This document shows positions 26,240 through 34,718 of a stretch of 64,000 bases of DNA, in pieces. The notes beneath the pieces are model-generated. The model did no database searches. It was not told where the DNA came from and saw nothing but the letters and a program-made list of their open reading frames with translations. A program made the translations under genes and the position numbers. Location of the stretch: positions 1,927,782-1,991,781 of the forward strand of contig NZ_BMES01000001.1 of the NCBI RefSeq assembly GCF_014636935.1, in the 5' to 3' direction. The stretch is from Alsobacter metallidurans (GTDB lineage: Bacteria; Pseudomonadota; Alphaproteobacteria; Rhizobiales; Beijerinckiaceae). Numbering within the stretch: position 1 is the first letter of the stretch; every line of letters starts with the position of its first letter.

Positions 26240-28012
26240 ATGACCTACCGCGCCCCTGTCGCCGACATGTTGTTCACGCTGCGCCATGTCGCGGGCCTGG
26301 ACCGGCTGGCCGCGGACGGCCTCGCGCCGGAGCTCGAGGGCGACATGGCGCCCGCCATCCTGGAAGAGGCCGGGCGATTCGCCGGCGATGTCATCGCGCC
26401 GCTCAACCGCATCGGCGACAAGGTCGGCTCCCAGCTGCGCGATGGCGTCGTCACGACGCCGCCGGGCTGGCGCGAGGCTTATAAAGCCTGGACCGACGCC
26501 GGCTGGAACGGCCTCACGGCCGACCCGGACTTCGGCGGCCAGGGCCTGCCGCAGCTCGTGCAGGCGGCCTGCGTGGAAACGTGGAACTCCGCCTCCTTCG
26601 CCTTCGCGCTCGGCCCTCTGCTCACCGCCGGCGCCATCGAGGCCGTCAAGGCGCACGGCTCGGAGCACCTGCAGCAGACCTACCTCGCCAAGCTCGTCTC
26701 CGGCGAGTGGATGGGGACCATGAACCTCACGGAGCCGCAGGCCGGCTCGGACCTCAACGCCCTGCGCGCCAAGGCGGAGCGGGCCCCTGACGGCACGTAC
26801 CGGATCTTCGGCCAGAAGATCTACATCACCTATGGCGAGCACGACCTCACCGACAACATCGTCCACCTCGTGCTGGCGCGCCTGCCGGATGCGCCCGCCG
26901 GCACGCGCGGCATCTCGCTCTTCCTGGTGCCCAAGTTCCTGGTGAACCCTGACGGCTCGCTCGGCGATCGCAACGACGTGCGCTGCCACTCCATCGAGCA
27001 CAAGCTCGGCATCCACGCCTCGCCCACCTGCACGATGGTGTACGGCGACGAGGGCGGCGCCGTCGGCTGGCTGATCGGCGAGGAAAACCGGGGCCTCGCC
27101 TGCATGTTCACGATGATGAACAATGCCCGCCTCAATGTCGGCCTGCAGGGCGTCGCTATTGCGGAGCGCGCCTTCCAGCAGGCGCTGCATTACGCGCAGG
27201 AGCGCCGGCAGGGAAGGGCGCCGGGCTACACGGGCGAGGGCATGAGCCCCATCGCGGAGCATCCGGATGTCCGCCGCATGCTGCTGCGCATGCGCGCGCA
27301 AACGCAGGCCGCCCGCGCCCTGTGCTACCGCGTCGCCGAGGCGCTCGACCGCGCGCACCGCGAGACCGATCCCGCCGCCCGCAAGGCCGCAAACGAGCGC
27401 GCCGCGCTGCTCACCCCCATCGCCAAGGCCTATTCCACCGACATCGGCGTGGAAGTCGCCTCCATGGGCGTCCAGGTGCATGGCGGCATGGGCTTCGTGG
27501 AGGAGACGGGCGCCGCCCAGCACCTGCGCGACGCCCGCATCGCGACCATCTACGAGGGCACCAACGGCATCCAGGCCATCGACTTGGTGCAGCGCAAGCT
27601 GCCGCTGTCCGGCGGCGACACGGTGCGGGGCGTGATCGCCGAGATGCGCGAAACCGTGAACGCGGTCGCGCAATCCAACGCGCCGGGCTTCGGCAAGACG
27701 GCGGAGCGCCTGCGGGACGCCGTGGACAGCCTGGAGCGCGCCACGGCCTTCATGATGGAGGCTTTGGGCGCTCGCCCCAACGACGCGCTCGCGGGCGCCA
27801 CCGACTACCTGAAGCTCTTCGCCCTCGCGCTGGGCGGCGCATCGCTGGCCACCAAGGGCCTCGTCGCCGCCGATGACTCCGGCCAGCCCGCGCGCATCGC
27901 CAGCGCGCGCTTCTTCGCCGAACAGGTCGCCACGGAGGCGCCCGCCCTCGAGCGCGCCATCGTGGACGGCGCCGGCGCGGTCGGGGACGGCGCCCTGGTT
28001 CTGGTGGCGTGA
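26240..28012 (+). CDS. Acyl-CoA dehydrogenase, long form with C-terminal extension (DmdC-like)
   Basis: 590 residues, about 200 longer than a basic acyl-CoA dehydrogenase because of an extra C-terminal domain, as in 3-methylmercaptopropionyl-CoA dehydrogenase (DmdC) and relatives. It uses FAD to introduce an alpha-beta double bond. Motifs: MNLTEPQAGSDLNALRAKAE (FAD/substrate region), VHGGMGFVEETGAAQHLRDARI and IYEGTNGIQAIDL with the likely catalytic Glu. GGAGAAA precedes the ATG. It overlaps the next gene by GTGA, forming an operon with two short-chain dehydrogenases, which fits a fatty-acid or branched acyl-CoA degradation role. The actual acyl group is unknown. Confidence 0.9.
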   Translation: MTYRAPVADMLFTLRHVAGLDRLAADGLAPELEGDMAPAILEEAGRFAGDVIAPLNRIGDKVGSQLRDGVVTTPPGWREAYKAWTDAGWNGLTADPDFGGQGLPQLVQAACVETWNSASFAFALGPLLTAGAIEAVKAHGSEHLQQTYLAKLVSGEWMGTMNLTEPQAGSDLNALRAKAERAPDGTYRIFGQKIYITYGEHDLTDNIVHLVLARLPDAPAGTRGISLFLVPKFLVNPDGSLGDRNDVRCHSIEHKLGIHASPTCTMVYGDEGGAVGWLIGEENRGLACMFTMMNNARLNVGLQGVAIAERAFQQALHYAQERRQGRAPGYTGEGMSPIAEHPDVRRMLLRMRAQTQAARALCYRVAEALDRAHRETDPAARKAANERAALLTPIAKAYSTDIGVEVASMGVQVHGGMGFVEETGAAQHLRDARIATIYEGTNGIQAIDLVQRKLPLSGGDTVRGVIAEMRETVNAVAQSNAPGFGKTAERLRDAVDSLERATAFMMEALGARPNDALAGATDYLKLFALALGGASLATKGLVAADDSGQPARIASARFFAEQVATEAPALERAIVDGAGAVGDGALVLVA

Positions 28013-28857
28013 GCGAGGCGCCGCGCCCGCTGGCCGGCAAGGTCTGCATCGTCGCGGGCGCGTCCCGCGGCGTTGGGCGCGGGATCGCGCTGGGGCTCGG
28101 CGAAGCCGGCGCCACGGTCATCTGCAGCGGTCGTTCGACGCGCTTTGGCTATCGCACAGAGGGGCGCCGCGAAACCGTGGAGGACGCCGCCGAGGCCGTG
28201 GAAGCGGCCGGCGGCCGAGGCTTCCCGTATGTCTGCGACCACACGGACACAAAGGCGCTTTACGCATTCTCGGCCTATGTGATGCGGCGCTTCGGCCCGC
28301 CTTCGGTCGTTGTCTGCTCGGCCTGGGCCGGCGCGGAGGGCTTCGACGGCGCTCGCCAAGCTGACGGCACGCCCTTTGGCGCGCCCTTTCACGAGCGTTC
28401 GCTGGCCCCGTTCGAGCCCGCGCTCGAATCCGGCGCCTATGCGGCGCTCGCCACCGCGCGCGCTTTCGCGCCGCTGATGACGCCGGTCGGCGCCGGCCTC
28501 ATCGTGGTGGTCGGGTTCGACGGCCAGGGCCGCCCGCTCGGCGACATCTTCTACGATCTCGGCAAGGCCGCGGCGCTGCGCGCCTCGCAGCTCATGGCGG
28601 CCGATCTCGCGCCGCACGGCGTGACGGTGGCGCACCTGTCGCCCGGCTTCGTCCGCACCGAGCGGGTGCAGGACGCCGGCCTCGCCGACGAGGCGACCGA
28701 AACGCCGCTCTATGCCGGCCGCGCCGTCGCGGCGCTCGCGGCCGATCCCGCCATCCGGGATCACTGCGGCGCATCGCTCTTCGTCGCCGATCTGGCGCGG
28801 CGCTACGGCTTCACGGACGCGGATGGAACCCAGCCCGGGCGCTTCGTTCCGGGCTGA
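28009..28857 (+). CDS. SDR-family oxidoreductase
   Basis: 282 residues beginning with a GTG that overlaps the stop of the acyl-CoA dehydrogenase by four bases, so the two are translationally coupled. The NAD(P)-binding motif is VAGASRGVGRG near residue 16-24, and the active site has Tyr and Lys in FYDLGKAAALR (Y-x3-K). Length and the long insertion after the CDHTDT segment resemble DHRS1-type enzymes. A role with the neighbouring acyl-CoA enzymes, such as reduction of a ketone or hydroxyacyl group, is inferred from the operon. Confidence 0.87.
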   Translation: MSEAPRPLAGKVCIVAGASRGVGRGIALGLGEAGATVICSGRSTRFGYRTEGRRETVEDAAEAVEAAGGRGFPYVCDHTDTKALYAFSAYVMRRFGPPSVVVCSAWAGAEGFDGARQADGTPFGAPFHERSLAPFEPALESGAYAALATARAFAPLMTPVGAGLIVVVGFDGQGRPLGDIFYDLGKAAALRASQLMAADLAPHGVTVAHLSPGFVRTERVQDAGLADEATETPLYAGRAVAALAADPAIRDHCGASLFVADLARRYGFTDADGTQPGRFVPG

Positions 28858-28891
28858 TCCAGGCGGATTCTGTTTCTCAGGGGAGGCGTTC

Positions 28892-29755
28892 ATGTCATTG
28901 GCCGGAAAGACCTTGTTCATCACCGGAGCCTCGCGCGGCATCGGCCTCGCGATCGCCCTCAAGGCGGCGGCGGACGGCGCCAACATCGCGGTCGCGGCCA
29001 AGACCACCGAGCCGCATCCCAAGCTCGAAGGCACCATCTACACGGCCGCGGACGCCATCGAGCACGCCGGCGGCAAGGCGTTGCCCCTGGTGGTGGACGT
29101 GCGCGAGGAGGCGTCTGTCGCCGAGGCGATCGCCAAGACAGTCGAGACCTTTGGCGGCATCGACATCCTGGTCAACAACGCCTCCGCGATCCAGCTCACC
29201 CCCACGAGCCAAACCGACATGAAGCGCTTCGATCTGATGCACCAGATCAACACGCGCGGCACGTTCATGGTCTCCAAATACGCGATCCCGCATCTGGCGC
29301 GCGCCGCGAACCCGCACATTCTCATGCTGTCGCCGCCGCTCGACATGAAGGAGAAATGGTTCGCCCCGCATCTCGCCTACACGATGGCGAAGTTCGGCAT
29401 GAGCCTGTGCGTGCTCGGCCTCGCGGGCGAGCTGCGCCAGCAGGGCGTCGCCGTGAACGCGCTCTGGCCCCGAACCACCATTGCGACCGCCGCGGTGAAG
29501 AACCTGCTCGGCGGCGACGCCCTGATGCGGGCAAGCCGGACGCCCGACATCGTCGCCGAGGCCGCCTATCGCATCTTCGGAAAGCCATCGCGGGAGTTCA
29601 CCGGCCAGTTCCTGATCGACGATACGTTCCTGGCCGGCGAAGGCGTGACGGATTTCGACCAGTACCGGGTGGATCCCACCCAGCGTCTGTTCGTGGACTT
29701 TTTCGTGCCCGATGACAGCCCTGCGCCCGCGAGCCTCGATCCGCTGGAAAGCTGA
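28892..29755 (+). CDS. SDR-family oxidoreductase, HSDL2-like
   Basis: 287 residues from the ATG at 28892, chosen because GGGGAGG lies five bases ahead of it and the protein then starts MSLAGKTLFITGASRGIG. The active site is HLAYTMAKFGMS (Y-x3-K), and the NASAIQ loop replaces the usual NNAG end. It matches the HSDL2 group, linked with fatty-acid metabolism, without the SCP2 domain that some members carry. It is the third gene of the acyl-CoA dehydrogenase operon. Confidence 0.88.
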   Translation: MSLAGKTLFITGASRGIGLAIALKAAADGANIAVAAKTTEPHPKLEGTIYTAADAIEHAGGKALPLVVDVREEASVAEAIAKTVETFGGIDILVNNASAIQLTPTSQTDMKRFDLMHQINTRGTFMVSKYAIPHLARAANPHILMLSPPLDMKEKWFAPHLAYTMAKFGMSLCVLGLAGELRQQGVAVNALWPRTTIATAAVKNLLGGDALMRASRTPDIVAEAAYRIFGKPSREFTGQFLIDDTFLAGEGVTDFDQYRVDPTQRLFVDFFVPDDSPAPASLDPLES

Positions 29756-29845
29756 GCGATCCCCAACTTGCGTGTGACGGCGCCGTGCGGTCAGGTAAAC
29801 GTGACACGCAGGGCTTTGCGCCAACTCCCGCTCACCGGAGCCTGA

Positions 29846-30829
29846 ATGATCATCGTCTACAACGCGGCCGTCGCCCCGGCGGCCGGCTTCGACAAGCGCG
29901 TGCTGCAGGGTGGGCAGGAGATCCCGCGCGGCGTGGTCTGGATCGACCTGATCGAGCCGACCCGCGATGAAGACCGGCAGGTCGAGGCCTATCTGGGCAT
30001 CAGCATCCCGACGCGCGAGGAAATGAGCGACATCGAGCCGTCGGAACTGCTCTACACCGAGAACGGCGCGCGCTACATGACGGCCCGGGTGGTCTACCGG
30101 GTGGAGCGGGACCCCGAGATCACGGGCCTGACCTTCATCCTCAAGGACCAGACGCTCGTCACGGTCCGCTACGCCGAGCCCAAGGCGTTCCAGATGTTCA
30201 ACAACCGGATCGCCCGGCCGGAGGGTTGCGCCGGCAACGCCGAGGCCGTGCTGGCAGGCCTGGTCGAGACCATCATCGACCGCGCCGCCGACGTGCTGCA
30301 GGAAACCGGCGCCAACATCGACGCCCTGTCCAAGATGGTGTTCGAGGCGCGGCCGCAGCCCGGCAGCCGCCAGGCCGAGCACCAGGACACGCTGCGGGCG
30401 CTGGGGCGCTATGGCGACCTGATCTCCAAGATCCGCGAGAGCCTCGTCTCGGTTGAGCGCCTGCTGCTCTTCCTATCGGTCAGCTACCGGGCCGCGCGCG
30501 TTCCCATGGAGCTGCGCGAGGAGGTCCGCACCACTCTGCGCGACCTCCAGTCGCTGGAGGAGCACGCCACCTTCCAGTCGCAGAAGATCCAGTTCCTGCT
30601 CGACGCCACGCTCGGGCTCGTGAACCTGGAGCAGAACAACATCATCAAACTGTTCTCCGTGATGGCCGTCATCTTCATGCCGCCCACCCTGATCGCCTCG
30701 ATCTACGGCATGAACTTCAAGCTCATCCCCGAACTCGATTGGACGCTCGGCTACCCCATGGCGCTCGGCCTGATGGTGATGGCGGGCCTGCTGCCCTACG
30801 TCTTCTTCCGCTGGAAACGCTGGCTCTGA
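29846..30829 (+). CDS. corA: CorA-family divalent metal ion (Mg2+) transporter
   Basis: 327 residues. A large cytoplasmic N-terminal domain with long helices (ERLLLFLSVSYRAAR, EEHATFQSQKIQFLLDATLGLVNLEQNN) leads to two C-terminal membrane helices joined by the selectivity motif YGMNF. This is the standard CorA pentameric channel subunit for Mg2+ (or Co2+/Ni2+). The second helix ends with a basic FFRWKRWL tail. It stands alone, followed by two dispersed repeats. Confidence 0.94.
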   Translation: MIIVYNAAVAPAAGFDKRVLQGGQEIPRGVVWIDLIEPTRDEDRQVEAYLGISIPTREEMSDIEPSELLYTENGARYMTARVVYRVERDPEITGLTFILKDQTLVTVRYAEPKAFQMFNNRIARPEGCAGNAEAVLAGLVETIIDRAADVLQETGANIDALSKMVFEARPQPGSRQAEHQDTLRALGRYGDLISKIRESLVSVERLLLFLSVSYRAARVPMELREEVRTTLRDLQSLEEHATFQSQKIQFLLDATLGLVNLEQNNIIKLFSVMAVIFMPPTLIASIYGMNFKLIPELDWTLGYPMALGLMVMAGLLPYVFFRWKRWL

Positions 30830-30845
30830 TCGCGCAAGCGCCTCG

Positions 30846-30955
30846 CCGTCATTGCGAGGAGCCCAGCGACGCAGCAATCCAGACGCCGGGCGAAGGGCTT
30901 GGAGCGTTCTGATCCACCATCAGCTGGATTGCTTCGCTGTCGCTCGCAATGACGG
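30846..30955. repeat. Intergenic palindromic repeat (CGTCATTGCGAG type), copy 3
   Basis: CCGTCATTGCGAGGAG at the left and CTGGATTGCTTCGC to GCAATGACGG at the right form the same two-armed element as at 511-609. Confidence 0.85.
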
Positions 30956-31021
30956 GGAGGGGAGCGACCCGTTCGGGCGCCTGCGCATCATTCAGGCAGG
31001 TCAGCAGCCTTCTGGACTCCC

Positions 31022-31070
31022 TCGTCCTTCGCGACGCAGGCCTAAGCAAGCCTGCTTCTCAGGATGACGG
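31022..31070. repeat. Intergenic repeat (CATCCTGAGGAGCAGGC type), copy 2, inverted
   Basis: TCCTTCGCGACGCAGGCC then GCCTGCTTCTCAGGATGA is the inverse of the element at 11684. It lies between the corA and rpfF-like 3' ends. Confidence 0.65.
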
Positions 31071-31108
31071 GCAGGAAGGAGCTCACAGTGCAACCCCAGG
31101 CAATCGCC

Positions 31109-32053
31109 TCACGCAGCGGCCTGGTTCCTGAGCCGGCGCTTTTGGGCGGCCATCAGGTGGGCCATCCGGCGCAGGTCTTCTTCCCGCAGGCGCATGGCGG
31201 TGTCGACCCAGATGTCGGTGACGTCCTGCAACTCGCGAAGCGCCGGGCCGGCGACCCGTTTGCGGACCGCGAACAGGGCGCGCCGCGCCTCGTAGGTGCG
31301 GGAGGTCGCCGCGATGTACCGCTCCACCGCCTGGACGCCCTCGCCATCCTCCGCGACGACGTCCACGAGGCCCATGTCGTGCAGATCCTGCGCCGAATAG
31401 GTCTGGCCGCTGAGGATCATCTTCTCCGCCCGCATGGCGTCGAGGCGCCGGGTCAGCAGGGTGTAGGCGCCCATGCCGGGGAAAAGATTGAACAGGATCT
31501 CGGGAAGCGCGAACTTGGCGCTGCGCTCGGCGATGATGACGTCGAAGGATAGCGCCGCCTCAAAGCCGCCGCCCAGGGCGTCGCCTTGCACCAGCGCGAT
31601 GGAGACAATGGGCAGGCCCTCGCCGAGATTGCTGTGCACGGCTTCCACGCACTGGTAGGCGTATTGGCGAAGCCCCTCGCGGTCGCCGTTGCGGATTTTC
31701 TCGGAAAACAGCCGCAGGTCGCCGCCGAAGTTGAAGATGCGCGGCACCCGCGAGCCGAACACGAAATAGCGGCCGCGCTCGGCTTCGACCGGCTCCTGAA
31801 GGTTTTCTTCCACCATGCGGCGCAGCCCGATGAGTTCGCGCAGCAGGGTGGGGGTGAAGGCCGGGGTCGCCCGGGGCTTCATGAAGCTCCAGATGATCCG
31901 CTCGCGCGGGCTCCAGTCCAGTTCGATTTCGTCGAAGTGGCTCGTCGCCATGGAGATCGGCAGCTCGGGTGAAGGACTATGCTGCCTTTGAGGGTTGGTC
32001 AGCACCGGCGTCAGGTGTGAAACGCCATACGCCTCGGATCGAGCCGACATCAT
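31109..32053 (-). CDS. rpfF: RpfF-like DSF (cis-2-unsaturated fatty acid signal) synthase
   Basis: 314 residues from the ATG at 32053, which has GGAG seven bases upstream (another ATG lies at 32059). This crotonase-fold enzyme makes diffusible signal factor molecules from 3-hydroxyacyl-ACP by dehydration and thioester cleavage. The RpfF hallmarks are all here: FGGDLRLFSEKIR, SIALVQGDALGGGFEAALSFD and LPEILFNLFPGMGAY, with the two catalytic Glu (in GGFEAA and LPEIL), MILSGQTYSAQDLHDMGLVD, and the C-terminal WVDTAMRLREEDLRRMAHL. No rpfC, rpfG or rpfR receptor gene lies nearby. The upstream region has a CtrA-like site. Confidence 0.87.
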   Translation of the reverse strand: MMSARSEAYGVSHLTPVLTNPQRQHSPSPELPISMATSHFDEIELDWSPRERIIWSFMKPRATPAFTPTLLRELIGLRRMVEENLQEPVEAERGRYFVFGSRVPRIFNFGGDLRLFSEKIRNGDREGLRQYAYQCVEAVHSNLGEGLPIVSIALVQGDALGGGFEAALSFDVIIAERSAKFALPEILFNLFPGMGAYTLLTRRLDAMRAEKMILSGQTYSAQDLHDMGLVDVVAEDGEGVQAVERYIAATSRTYEARRALFAVRKRVAGPALRELQDVTDIWVDTAMRLREEDLRRMAHLMAAQKRRLRNQAAA

Positions 32054-32059
32054 CGCCAT

Positions 32060-32640
32060 ACTCCAAGCGCTCCGCCACGGACGCTGAAGTCATCCTTAAG
32101 AAGAAGTTAAAATCCGCGCCATCAATACAATTCGTTAACCTTAACATGGCAGGCCGATAGCTGTATTTAGCAACGACCGTGCGGGCTGACGCAAATTAAC
32201 GACTTAAAAGACACGGGAAAATATATACCCGATATCAAGAAAAGGATTGTCTCTAACCTCTGCCTCGTTCATGGCCTCAGGTCCCGCGCCATGACGATGC
32301 CGGGCTGCCCACCTGCGACCTGGGTGGCGGTTTCGACCGGCCACTCCCCTTGCGACGGGAAGCGCCGATCCGGAGCAATCGCGCTTTCGTTCTTCCGCGC
32401 GATCCAGTCGCCCCAAGTGCGAAAGCGAAACCAAAGTGATCGCATAACAACAGTTGTCGTGGCACAGGAGCAAAAGGCCAAATGGCCGTTTTTGACGAAC
32501 CAGAGATCGCCGCGCGGCACATTGATTTAGGACATGGACGGCGGCGATGACAGGTGTATTCTCGTTCGTAGACGCGCGAATACTAAGCCTGAATGGGCAT
32601 GGAAAATTCGTGCTACTAAAAACCGTAGCAGGGGACGGGA
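32060..32640. promoter_or_regulatory. Long intergenic region upstream of rpfF, TTAA-rich, with CtrA-like site
   Basis: No convincing gene lies in these 580 bases, which are more AT-rich near 32090-32250 than the surroundings. TTAA-GAAGAAG-TTAA (32096-32110) exactly fits the TTAA-N7-TTAA core recognised by CtrA-type cell-cycle regulators, about 43 bases upstream of the rpfF start. Two further TTAA units follow in GTTAACCTTAAC (32134-32145). Several short frames exist around 32269-32530 on both strands, but none has a good start or known family. Confidence 0.45.
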
Positions 32641-32913
32641 ATGCTTGGTCGTGCCGTGAAGCGCGTTGCGCAGTTCTGTGATTCGAGCGGCGAACTCCAA
32701 ATTGGGCTGGATCGTCCGCAGGGCGCTCTGCCCGCCGATGTGCAGATCCTGCTCGTGAACGACCTGCTGAAGCCGATCAAGTTGCGAACAGGCCGCACGG
32801 GGGTCATCGCCTATGCGTTGACCGAGCGGGCAGGGGTGTATGCGGACGCACGCCCGCTTCTCAGCAAGGCGCGGCAGCCCCGGACCTCTCCGGCCACCTC
32901 CGTCGCCTGTTGA
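32641..32913 (+). CDS. Small hypothetical protein
   Basis: 90 residues, preceded by AGGGGACGGGA next to the ATG. It begins MLGRAVKRVAQFCDSSGELQIGL and has a compact, mixed hydrophobic core up to TGVIAYALTERAGVYADA, then a Ser/Pro/Arg tail. No signal peptide, membrane helix or recognised domain is seen. It converges on the next gene, with six bases between the stop codons. Confidence 0.5.
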   Translation: MLGRAVKRVAQFCDSSGELQIGLDRPQGALPADVQILLVNDLLKPIKLRTGRTGVIAYALTERAGVYADARPLLSKARQPRTSPATSVAC

Positions 32914-32919
32914 GGCTGC

Positions 32920-33357
32920 TCAGGCCACGCGACGTGCAGGTTCGGCCTGCCAATCGGCTTGCTGAACGGTCAGCCGGAGCAGCTCTGAGCTGAGCGTTGC
33001 GGTTCGCTCGCGTTCTGCCGCCAGGTCCAGTAACGCGGAGCTCAGCACCGAACGGATCTGGTTGAGTTCAGCCTGCAGGCGAGCGAGGTCTGGGGATGGC
33101 GAGGCCGGCGTCACAGCAGCTGTGGCGGCGGCATCCGACGCGATGGGAAGGTCCGTCGTAGAGCCGCCGCCGTCGACGGATCGGATGTATGCGCGGGTGA
33201 GTTCCACGCCCAGGGTCGGGGTGAGCTTCACGCGGGTCTGCCCGTCGCTGCACTGGCGCCGCGGCCAGGCGGCCGCAATCACGGCGTCGCGTGTTTCGGC
33301 TGGCGTCCTGCCGAAATGCTCCGCGAGTTCGTCGTAGGTCGCCCAGATCTGCGGCAT
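32920..33357 (-). CDS. Hypothetical protein with HTH-like N-terminus and coiled coil
   Basis: 145 residues. The first 50 (MPQIWATYDELAEHFGRTPAETRDAV, AAWPRRQCSDGQTRVKL) read like a small winged or bipartite HTH unit; short proteins with the same W-A-[ST]-Y-[DE]-E-L start and a DG-x-TR-x-KL ending are common in this bacterial group. The second half has a low-complexity Ala/Thr/Ser linker and a heptad-rich helix (LARLQAELNQIRSVLSSALLDL) suited to dimerisation. A DNA-related role is a guess. Confidence 0.55.
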   Translation of the reverse strand: MPQIWATYDELAEHFGRTPAETRDAVIAAAWPRRQCSDGQTRVKLTPTLGVELTRAYIRSVDGGGSTTDLPIASDAAATAAVTPASPSPDLARLQAELNQIRSVLSSALLDLAAERERTATLSSELLRLTVQQADWQAEPARRVA

Positions 33358-33466
33358 GACGCGGTTCCCGTGTGACCGCTCAAATCTGCCCGCAAGGTCT
33401 TCAAAGCACGTGAAAAAACCTGGTTGAGCAGGGGTTCCGGAAAGGCCCGGAAAACCCGCGGTCGCG

Positions 33467-34303
33467 TCAACCCTTCGCTAACTCCAGCATCTCCTCGGCC
33501 TGCTTCACGAAGACCGAGGGCCGCAGGCCGGGCGGGATCGCCGGCAGGTAGTTCACCACGATTGTCCCCGGCCTCTTGTAGGGCAGGCCAAGGCCCCAGA
33601 ACCGACCAGAATTGAGCGCCATGGGGACGACGGGCCGCCCCAGCGTCGCGTAGAGGAGCTCGACGCCGCGTTTGAAGGCGATCCGGTCGCCCACATTGGC
33701 GCGCGTGCCTTCGGGAAAGATCAGAATCGAGCGACCCTGTTCCAGCGCCGCCCGGCTCTCGGCCACCATCTTGCGCACCGCCGACGAGCCGCTTTCGCGA
33801 TCGATCACGATCATCGGGGACCGACTCAGGAACCAGCCAAACACCGGGATGCGCAGGAGTTCGCGCTTGGCCACGATCGCGACCTCTGGAAACAGCGCCA
33901 GCGATGCGAGCGTCTCCCAGGCCGACTGGTGGTTGGCGATGATCAGGCACGGTTCCGCCGGCACGTTCTCGCGGCCGACCTCCCGATAATCGAGCCCGAC
34001 CACCACTTTCAGAAGCGTCAGCACGCCCCGGCTCCAGACCCGCGTCGCCCGGCGGACGGCGCGCGGCGGCGAACCGCAGGCCCACAGACACAGGATCACG
34101 GGCGCGAACAAGGCCGTCCAGCCGGCCATCGCGGCGTCAAAGGCGCGTGAGCGCGCGCGTTCGACGCCGTTGCGCAGCGTCGCGCGCCAGGTCCGGGTAT
34201 TCTCCATAGCGGCGGATCCGAGCAGACTGACCTCCCTGGACAACGCGGCCGCCGCCTCTTCGGACGGCGCGCGCGGCGCTTCGGCGACGGACGGCGTGGT
34301 CAT
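33467..34303 (-). CDS. Lysophospholipid acyltransferase (PlsC/AGPAT family)
   Basis: 278 residues. It should acylate lysophosphatidic acid or a related acceptor at the inner membrane. A hydrophobic helix (about residues 62-78) is followed by the catalytic IIANHQSAWET motif, with Glu in place of the usual Asp, and by the acceptor motif IFPEGTRANVG. VPMALNSGRFW is the third conserved block. The ATG overlaps the stop of the upstream cupin gene as ATGA, so they form a coupled pair. The first 60 residues, Ala/Arg-rich, are not part of the family, and a start at 34207 is possible. Confidence 0.88.
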   Translation of the reverse strand: MTTPSVAEAPRAPSEEAAAALSREVSLLGSAAMENTRTWRATLRNGVERARSRAFDAAMAGWTALFAPVILCLWACGSPPRAVRRATRVWSRGVLTLLKVVVGLDYREVGRENVPAEPCLIIANHQSAWETLASLALFPEVAIVAKRELLRIPVFGWFLSRSPMIVIDRESGSSAVRKMVAESRAALEQGRSILIFPEGTRANVGDRIAFKRGVELLYATLGRPVVPMALNSGRFWGLGLPYKRPGTIVVNYLPAIPPGLRPSVFVKQAEEMLELAKG

Positions 34304-34641
34304 TGTTGCGCGCCCTGCGCGAGGGCGAGCATCTCGAGCTGGGTGGGATCCTTCACCTCGATCTCGATAAACGCGATCGGGTGCGGCGAGCCGTTCATGA
34401 CGTCATGTTCGATCCCTGCCGGCCGCCGATAGGATTGACCGGCGCCGAGCGGGACCTCCGTCTCGCCTTCGGCGGTCTGAACCCGGAGCACGCCCGGCGT
34501 CAGCATCACCACGAAGTAGGGGTACCCGTGCGTATGCCAGCCCGTCACCGCGCCGGGCTCAAAGTCCCAACGCGTGATCCGCGCAACCGCGTCGTCGACC
34601 TGCTGCGTCGGCACGGCCGGTATGTCACACTTGAACGCCAT
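34300..34641 (-). CDS. Cupin-domain protein
   Basis: 113 residues forming one cupin barrel. Metal-binding motif 1 is PGAVTGWHTHGYPYFVVML and motif 2 is PAGIEHDVMNGSPHPIAFIEIE. Such single-domain cupins may be enzymes or sensors of small molecules; nothing here points to a specific one. Coupled by a four-base overlap to the acyltransferase gene. Confidence 0.82.
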   Translation of the reverse strand: MAFKCDIPAVPTQQVDDAVARITRWDFEPGAVTGWHTHGYPYFVVMLTPGVLRVQTAEGETEVPLGAGQSYRRPAGIEHDVMNGSPHPIAFIEIEVKDPTQLEMLALAQGAQQ

Positions 34642-34718
34642 CGAAACCCCCGAGCCCCCGAATCGCGCCGGGGCCGGGCCTCATTATAGGGCAATTGCGG
34701 CGGTTTCCGCGCGGGCGC

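Noticed and set aside
32269-32520. 83-residue minus-strand frame (MPRGDLWFVKNG) in the rpfF upstream gap
   Set aside because: No ribosome site, no family, and two other frames overlap it with similar merit; left as intergenic.
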